From GCA-2737125 sp044336815 (GTDB lineage Bacteria; Actinomycetota; Actinomycetes; S36-B12), in the NCBI GenBank assembly GCA_044336815.1, contig JBIIOU010000063.1, positions 1 to 10,474 of the forward strand: a DNA stretch of 10,474 nt, read 5' to 3'. Position numbers and translations under genes: made by a program. Below the pieces are notes generated by a model. The model did not search any database. It saw only the letters and a list, made by a program, of their open reading frames with translations, and was not told where the DNA came from. How positions within the stretch are numbered: the stretch's first letter is position 1; each line of letters begins with the position of its first letter. Positions 6,801 to 10,474 of the stretch are shown here, in pieces.

Positions 6801-7579
6801 GTCGGTTGACCGGCGGAAATCTGCACTGCGAGATCTCTGGTCGCGGTATCCGCGCGCAATCCAAGACGCAAGGTCTGAAGGGGAAGGAGATCATCGGGTG
6901 CCACGTTGCCCAAGTTAACGACCGGCCCGTGCGTATTGATGAACCAGGCCTGCTGGTCCTTGCGCGGAGCCTCAAAGATTGTTCGAGCGAGCCCAGCCCC
7001 ACTAATCGCCGCCTCGATGATGTCTAGCCTCGGCTTGCCCTCAGCATCGTAAACACCAACAGTGCCGCTTTCGCGTCCCTCGGCAACAACGAACCGTGCG
7101 CCAGCTTCTAGATCACCGGTGATCTCTTGGTGCCATTCGGCGGGGAGAAGAATTCGGTCCGCACTCTTGTAGCCCGTCTCGGCGAAAACGGTGAAGCGCT
7201 CTGCGGCAATCGCGATCAGTTCCTGTTTCTCATCGGTGCCCATAGGCACGATGCCGCGCGAGACCTCAACACCAGCAAACCCAACACTCCATGCCCAGTC
7301 GAGGCAGACATCAGCCTTCCCCTGCGCCCAAGCGATCTCCAGCAAAGTCCCGCCCAGGCAGGCGGTTACCTCGTGCTCCCGAAGCAGTTCTAACTTCTTC
7401 GCCAAGTTGCGCTCCGCGTAGGCGGTGCCCCAGCCAAACTTCCAGATATCCACAAAGTCAACGTGCGATGCCAGTTGGTCAGCCATGGCCCCCACCGGAA
7501 TTCCTTTGTCCAGCACATGGGTTATACCCCGGGTACGGGGCCTTAAAGGCAGCTCAGGAAGCCCTAGGAAGTCCGGCAT
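6797..7579 (-). CDS. comA: Phosphosulfolactate synthase (ComA family)
   Basis: The 260-residue TIM-barrel enzyme joins sulfite to phosphoenolpyruvate to give (R)-phosphosulfolactate, the first step of coenzyme M synthesis in many methanogens and, as XcbB1, in Xanthobacter. Conserved blocks appear in order: RPRTRGITHVLDKG (13-26), DIWKFGWGT (44-52), GGTLLEIA (76-83), VEVSRG (104-109), AEGRESGTVGV (166-176), EAPRKDQQAWF (203-213), VNLGNV (221-226) and TLRLGLRADT (236-245). The length is normal for the family. Two ATGs are in tandem at 7582 and 7579. AGGAG at 7585-7589 is two bases from the first and five from the second, so the second is preferred. It is the first gene of the seven-gene operon and ends in a GTGA overlap with the next. 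Some ComA homologues in Gram-positive bacteria serve sulfolactate formation, but the neighbouring lyases point to the coenzyme M-type route. Confidence 0.95.
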   Translation of the reverse strand: MPDFLGLPELPLRPRTRGITHVLDKGIPVGAMADQLASHVDFVDIWKFGWGTAYAERNLAKKLELLREHEVTACLGGTLLEIAWAQGKADVCLDWAWSVGFAGVEVSRGIVPMGTDEKQELIAIAAERFTVFAETGYKSADRILLPAEWHQEITGDLEAGARFVVAEGRESGTVGVYDAEGKPRLDIIEAAISGAGLARTIFEAPRKDQQAWFINTHGPVVNLGNVAPDDLLPLQTLRLGLRADTATRDLAVQISAGQPT

Positions 7580-7742
7580 CATGTCTCCTATACTACTAAG
7601 AAATTCACTTTACGACACCCTTTCACGGGATCAGCCATACCCGCCGATAGCGACCACCATCGTAAGGTTGAATCGATACAGCAGAATTTCACCATCAGGA
7701 CACTAATTTCCCGCGGGAACAATGCCGAGATCGGAGTCACGC
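7580..7742. promoter_or_regulatory. Divergent intergenic region between the sulfonate operon and the AIR-synthase-like gene
   Basis: This stretch must hold the promoters of both divergent transcription units. The operon's Shine-Dalgarno AGGAG lies at 7585-7589 on the minus strand, and GGAG at 7733-7736 serves the plus-strand gene. I see no promoter with convincing -35 and -10 boxes on either strand. The best minus-strand candidate is TTCAAC, 17 bases, then TATCGG, which is weak. A loose inverted pair, TTACGA at 7610-7615 and TCGTAA at 7660-7665, is too short to call an operator. The shared spacer makes co-regulation of the two units plausible but does not show it. Confidence 0.4.
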
Positions 7743-8717
7743 ATGCAGCAAGAAAGGGGCATTGCCGAGCAACTTGATGAACTCGTAGCTGCCGTGGCGA
7801 CCAACCCCTCCATTGCAGCTAAGCGCTCCATAGGTTTGGTGAGCGAGGCCATCGGTCCATCGGGATTCCTTGAGGGTCCCGGAGACGATGGAGCCGCCGT
7901 GAATATGGGCCAAACCACCGCAATTGTCTGCGGTGAGGCGCTCTGGCCACCGTTCGTCAATGCAGATCCGCGTGGTGCTGGCATCGCCGCAATTCTCGCC
8001 AATGTCAACGACGTCGCGGCAATGGGAGCAATCCCGGACGCCATCGTCGACACCATCGTGGCAACCGAGTCAGTCGCCCGCGAAGTCCTGGATGGAATGC
8101 ACTACGCCGCTAACCTCTATCGGGTACCAATTGTCGGGGGCCATTTGACCATCACCGAGGGGCCGCCGTCGGTTTCAGCCTTCGCCCTTGGCCACACCGA
8201 AAGTGTCCTATCCACTACCAATGTGGCCGTCGGGCAAGACCTCGTCGTAGCCGCCTGCCTTGAAGGCTCGATGCGAGATGACTTCCCCTTCTTCGCTTCC
8301 TTCGCCGAGCGCGGGGCTCGACTTGGCGACGACGTCCGCCTACTCGCCCAGATTGCCGAATCACACTTAGCGGCATCGGCAAAGGACATCAGCATGGCCG
8401 GTCTGGTCGGCTCACTGGCGATGCTGCTCGAGTGGGGGTCGTTCGGAGCAGACATCGACCTTGAGGTGCTCCCAACTCCACCCGGGCTATCACTTGCCCG
8501 CTGGTGCAACTGCTTCCCCTGCTTCGGATTCCTCCTGACCTGCGATACGGCGACGACCGAGTCCTGTCTCGAGGTGTTTGTTAACGCCGGACTAGCCGCG
8601 GCTCGGGTCGGAGTTATCAACTCCACCGGAGTCATCAGGGCCACGGCCGGTTCTCAATCCCGAGTCCTGCTGGATATTGGCGCGAGCACCGTGACCGGGT
8701 TGACTCGTCTGACCTAG
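7743..8717 (+). CDS. AIR-synthase-related ATP-binding protein (PurM/ThiL/SelD fold, sll0787-like)
   Basis: The 324-residue product belongs to the superfamily of PurM, ThiL, SelD and HypE, which use ATP to activate a substrate by phosphorylation. Numbering from the chosen start, GPGDDGAAV (45-53), ANVNDVAAMGAIP (86-98) and VGGHLT (131-136) form the nucleotide and magnesium site. KDISMAGLVG (214-223) and CFPCFGFLL (257-265) mark the C-terminal domain and resemble the sll0787-type subfamily. That subfamily usually sits in nitrilase/radical SAM clusters, none of which is visible here. The start at 7743 has GGAG six bases upstream. An in-frame ATG at 7722 lacks a good site and would add seven residues. 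It is transcribed divergently from the sulfonate operon. Thiamine-phosphate kinase activity seems unlikely given the subfamily features, but the substrate is unknown. A role in activating an intermediate of the sulfonate route is an inference from position only. Confidence 0.8.
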   Translation: MQQERGIAEQLDELVAAVATNPSIAAKRSIGLVSEAIGPSGFLEGPGDDGAAVNMGQTTAIVCGEALWPPFVNADPRGAGIAAILANVNDVAAMGAIPDAIVDTIVATESVAREVLDGMHYAANLYRVPIVGGHLTITEGPPSVSAFALGHTESVLSTTNVAVGQDLVVAACLEGSMRDDFPFFASFAERGARLGDDVRLLAQIAESHLAASAKDISMAGLVGSLAMLLEWGSFGADIDLEVLPTPPGLSLARWCNCFPCFGFLLTCDTATTESCLEVFVNAGLAAARVGVINSTGVIRATAGSQSRVLLDIGASTVTGLTRLT

Positions 8718-8744
8718 CCACAGCGCAGTATTGGCCCCGCCCAT

Positions 8745-8859
8745 GGGTGATTCGCCCTAGTTTGTACACATATTCTATCCCTAAGTAAAAAGAAGGTAAA
8801 GAAATCACGTCAAAGTGATTGACGTAGGCATGTTTATTCTCTACTTTCGTGAATCACCC
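8745..8859. repeat. Nested inverted GTGATT elements, probable operator array
   Basis: Four copies of the core GTGATT occur in inverted pairs. The outer pair is GGGTGATTC at 8745-8753 and GAATCACCC at 8851-8859, nine perfect bases. The inner pair is AATCAC at 8803-8808 and GTGATT at 8815-8820, six bases apart. The inner pair is interlaced with a second inverted repeat, ACGTCA at 8807-8812 and TGACGT at 8820-8825. One copy overlaps the predicted -35 box and another falls at the predicted transcription start, the usual layout for a repressor. The regulator is not encoded in this window. Confidence 0.5.
8819..8847 (+). promoter_or_regulatory. Sigma-70-type promoter for the AmiS/UreI-like gene
   Basis: TTGACG at 8819-8824 is followed after 17 bases by TACTTT at 8842-8847, which fits a housekeeping promoter. 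Transcription would start near 8854 and give a leader of about 50 bases. The leader holds a short hairpin (CGGATC 8864-8869, GATCCG 8875-8880, five-base loop) just before the Shine-Dalgarno GAGGAG at 8893-8898. A weaker upstream candidate is TTGTAC at 8762-8767 with TAAAAA at 8786-8791. The hairpin matches no riboswitch class I know. Confidence 0.5.
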
Positions 8860-8904
8860 GTGTCGGATCGGAAAGATCCGGCCATTCCATTAGAGGAGTA
8901 CTAG

Positions 8905-9435
8905 GTGCCCCCAATCACGATGGTGTTTATCATTACCGGTTTGGCAGTTTTCGTCCAAGCCATGTTCTTCCTAGGAGTCGGCGCGAACTCTGCCGAAGGG
9001 AAAAAGAGCCCTATCATCCCCGCCGGCTGGATCGCCCTCGTCGCCGGCATCGTGGATCTGATCGTCGGCGTCTATATCACGGCGGCGCGACCGATCGATG
9101 CAGATCCTTCGCTACTGCTAGCCGGCCTCATCGCGTTCTACGGCCTGTTCTTCATCGCCCTGGGTCTTACTGAAATCCTCGATCTAGACCTCCGGGTCGC
9201 CGGCAACCTCGCTATTCCAACGGCGATCCTGCCGCTGGCATGGCTGAAATTCTTCTCTGGCAGCACCACTTTCACTCTGATCCTCATCTGGTGGGTCATC
9301 GCGTTCCTCAGCGTCACCTTGACGACCTACGGCAAGATGAAGCCAAAGGTGCTCGGCATCATCCTGATGATCACCGCCATCTTCACCTTCTTCCTTATCC
9401 CGGTCTTCTTGGTACTCGGCATAGCAATTCCATAG
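8905..9435 (+). CDS. Six-helix membrane protein, probably AmiS/UreI-family amide/urea channel
   Basis: The 176-residue protein is almost entirely hydrophobic, with six likely membrane segments at about 6-26, 38-60, 70-91, 98-117, 122-142 and 148-174. Length, helix number and the segment around 74-94 (GLIAFYGLFFIALGLTEILDL) resemble AmiS/UreI transporters, which pass urea or short amides. The match is by architecture and general pattern rather than a decisive motif, so another small membrane family remains possible. The GTG start is set by GAGGAG six bases upstream. No amidase or urease gene is in the window. The gene has its own promoter with an inverted-repeat array and is followed by a strong hairpin, so it is probably a single-gene unit under its own control. 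Confidence 0.6.
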   Translation: MPPITMVFIITGLAVFVQAMFFLGVGANSAEGKKSPIIPAGWIALVAGIVDLIVGVYITAARPIDADPSLLLAGLIAFYGLFFIALGLTEILDLDLRVAGNLAIPTAILPLAWLKFFSGSTTFTLILIWWVIAFLSVTLTTYGKMKPKVLGIILMITAIFTFFLIPVFLVLGIAIP

Positions 9436-9442
9436 CCCTGAG

Positions 9443-9480
9443 CGTGCGGGTCGAATTCCCCATTCGATTCGACCCGCACG
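9443..9480 (+). terminator. Strong 13-bp hairpin after the AmiS/UreI-like gene
   Basis: CGTGCGGGTCGAA at 9443-9455 pairs perfectly with TTCGACCCGCACG at 9468-9480 across a 12-base loop, eight bases after the stop codon. The tail TACCTTTAGTT has only a short T-run, so this is a weak-tail terminator of the kind common in actinobacteria, or an RNA-stabilising hairpin. An inner alternative, TCGAAT 9451-9456 with ATTCGA 9462-9467, would compete with the outer stem. Confidence 0.6.
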
Positions 9481-9504
9481 TACCTTTAGTTCATGGGAGT
9501 ACCG

Positions 9505-9972
9505 ATGGAAGCCAAGCAGCCAACTCCACCGTTCGACCGCCAGACTGCGGTACAGAAGGTGCGCATGGCAGAGGACGCCTGGAATTCTCGTGACCCTGAT
9601 CGAGTTGTTCAGGTTTACACCGAAGGCACGCTCTGGCGAAACCGGGCTGAGTTCCCTCGCGGGCGAGCAGAGGTCCACGCGTTTCTCACGCGCAAGTGGT
9701 CAAAAGAACTCCAATACCGACTCATCAAGGAGTTATGGGCCTTTGATGGCAATCGAATCGCCGTTCGCTTCGCTTACGAGTGGCATAACGACACCAATCA
9801 GTGGTTCCGCAGCTATGGGAATGAGAACTGGGAATTCAACGATCTCGGCTACATGCAGCGGCGATTCGCGAGCATCAACGACCTCCCCATCGCGTCCGCA
9901 GACCGTACCTTCCATTGGCCCCTTGGCCGGCGCCCGGACGAGCATCCGGGATTGAGTGAATTAGGGCTTTGA
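9505..9972 (+). CDS. DUF1348 family protein (SnoaL/NTF2-like)
   Basis: The 155-residue protein matches DUF1348 along its whole length. Family blocks include KVRMAEDAWNSRDPDRV (18-34), LWRNRAEFPRGR (43-54), FLTRKWSKELQYRLIKELWAF (60-80), NRIAVRFAYEWH (83-94), WFRSYGNENWEF (100-111) and FHWPLGRRPDEHPGLSELGL (136-155). The fold is the cone-shaped NTF2/SnoaL barrel, and no specific reaction is known for this family. I prefer the ATG at 9505 because GGGAG sits five bases upstream. The in-frame ATG at 9493 has no such site, and it would start close behind the terminator-like hairpin. There is no sign of truncation. It stands alone between that hairpin and a 262-base non-coding stretch, with no evident link to the neighbouring pathways. 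Confidence 0.93.
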   Translation: MEAKQPTPPFDRQTAVQKVRMAEDAWNSRDPDRVVQVYTEGTLWRNRAEFPRGRAEVHAFLTRKWSKELQYRLIKELWAFDGNRIAVRFAYEWHNDTNQWFRSYGNENWEFNDLGYMQRRFASINDLPIASADRTFHWPLGRRPDEHPGLSELGL

Positions 9973-10234
9973 GGTAAGTGCCACCGGATGACGCCTGCAT
10001 CAGGGCGCTGCCCGGTGCAAGGCCAACGCCCGTCCGTGCTCGGCAGCGGCTGGAAGTCCCCCACGGCCTGGGCCGGGCTGGGCATGACCCTTGGTTCCAC
10101 GCATCACATAGATACGCGCCCTGTGTTCAGTTCAATCCTGTCCGGAGGCTTCAATTCAACTTAAATTCACCCCCCTCCGGGGATAGCATGAGAGACAACG
10201 CGGCTGCGTCGCACTGTTAATCCAAAGGAAGTAA
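9973..10234. promoter_or_regulatory. Non-coding stretch upstream of fhs
   Basis: No convincing gene is seen. The first half is GC-rich, and GCTGCC...GGCAGC could pair within about 10008-10048, without matching an RNA family I recognise. The second half turns AT-rich. TTCAGTTCAAT (10126-10136) and TTCAATTCAAC (10150-10160) are near-identical and followed by TTCA at 10166. CCGGAGG (10142-10148) and CCTCCGG (10174-10180) form a 7-bp inverted pair around the AT-rich part. A weak -10 candidate, TAGCAT at 10184-10189, would give a leader of about 40 bases. The Shine-Dalgarno for fhs is AAAGGAAG at 10224-10231. Confidence 0.4.
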
Positions 10235-10474
10235 ATGCCCGCAGATATCGACATCGCCCAAGCAGCAACCATGCAGCGCATCACTGACGTTGCGGCCGGC
10301 CTTGGCATACCGGATGAATTTGTCGAACCCTACGGACGCTACAAAGCCAAAATCTCACTCGCCTATCTCGATTCGCTCCCGGCTAATCCAAATGCCAAGT
10401 TGATCTTGGTGACCGCGATCAGTCCTACCCCAGCGGGTGAAGGCAAAACGACAACCAGTGTTGGTCTCGGTGAT
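10235..10474 (+). CDS. fhs: Formate-tetrahydrofolate ligase, N-terminal part
   Basis: The first 80 codons are present and the gene runs off the right edge. The full family is about 550-560 residues. The enzyme joins formate to tetrahydrofolate with ATP, giving 10-formyltetrahydrofolate for one-carbon metabolism in the cytosol. The segment IPDEFVEPYGRYKAKI (25-40) and the P-loop TPAGEGKTTT (65-74) preceded by LILVTAISP are diagnostic. The ATG at 10235 is supported by AAAGGAAG three bases upstream and by the normal N-terminal length. It is separated from the DUF1348 gene by a regulatory-looking stretch, so it probably has its own promoter. Nothing in the visible part suggests a defect. Confidence 0.96.
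   Translation, partial: MPADIDIAQAATMQRITDVAAGLGIPDEFVEPYGRYKAKISLAYLDSLPANPNAKLILVTAISPTPAGEGKTTTSVGLGD

Noticed and set aside
7610..7665. TTACGA/TCGTAA as an operator between the divergent units.
   Set aside because: Six-base arms 44 bases apart are expected by chance in a region of this length.
8864..8880. Leader hairpin before the AmiS/UreI-like gene as a riboswitch.
   Set aside because: It is a single 6-bp stem with a five-base loop and no conserved riboswitch core. It is noted only as leader structure.
9990..10075. Possible cobalamin riboswitch, suggested by GGTGCAAGGCC and a nearby GGAAGTC.
   Set aside because: The rest of the conserved core and a proper B12 box are absent, and the downstream gene fhs is not a usual target.
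9978..10220. An 80-codon plus-strand frame between the DUF1348 gene and fhs.
   Set aside because: No ribosome binding site, irregular composition and no recognisable domain. It also covers the repeats and promoter-like sequence before fhs.

Overview
The window looks like chromosomal DNA from an actinobacterium (Actinomycetota). The evidence is moderately high GC, GTG starts mixed with ATG, Shine-Dalgarno sites of the GGAG type, and protein sequences that read like actinobacterial members of their families (DUF1348, DUF1116, Fhs). Genus cannot be fixed from this stretch. I see no transposase, integrase, tRNA, rRNA or CRISPR array.

Left two thirds (1-7579, minus strand). One tightly packed seven-gene operon reads right to left: phosphosulfolactate synthase (ComA family), an unrecognised 305-residue Cys-rich protein, a fumarase/aspartase-superfamily lyase of 3-carboxymuconate cycloisomerase type, a PLP enzyme of the D-cysteine desulfhydrase/ACC deaminase fold, a second fumarase/aspartase-superfamily lyase on an argininosuccinate lyase scaffold, a DUF1116 protein (AllG/YlbE-like) and a DUF2877 protein (AllH/YlbF-like, cut by the window edge). 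Nearly every junction overlaps (GTGA, ATGA, or 16-23 bases), so the products are probably made together. ComA plus two such lyases plus a D-cysteine desulfhydrase-like enzyme is the gene set known for bacterial coenzyme M synthesis in Xanthobacter autotrophicus Py2. There, sulfite is added to phosphoenolpyruvate, phosphate is eliminated, and decarboxylation, thiolation and reduction follow. The operon is therefore best read as a route to coenzyme M or a related small sulfonate. The additions (the Cys-rich orphan, the DUF1116/DUF2877 pair and a divergent AIR-synthase-like gene) are the parts I cannot explain and may be the new biology.

Middle (7580-8717). A 160-base divergent intergenic region separates the operon from a plus-strand gene for an AIR-synthase-related ATP-binding protein (PurM/ThiL/SelD fold, sll0787-like).

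Right third (8718-10474, plus strand). A regulatory region carries a sigma-70-type promoter and four copies of the core GTGATT in inverted pairs. It precedes a six-helix membrane protein resembling the AmiS/UreI amide/urea channel family. A strong 13-bp hairpin follows, then a DUF1348 (SnoaL/NTF2-like) gene, a 262-base non-coding stretch with TTCA repeats, and the first 80 codons of formate-tetrahydrofolate ligase (fhs). These right-hand genes have no obvious mechanistic tie to the sulfonate operon.
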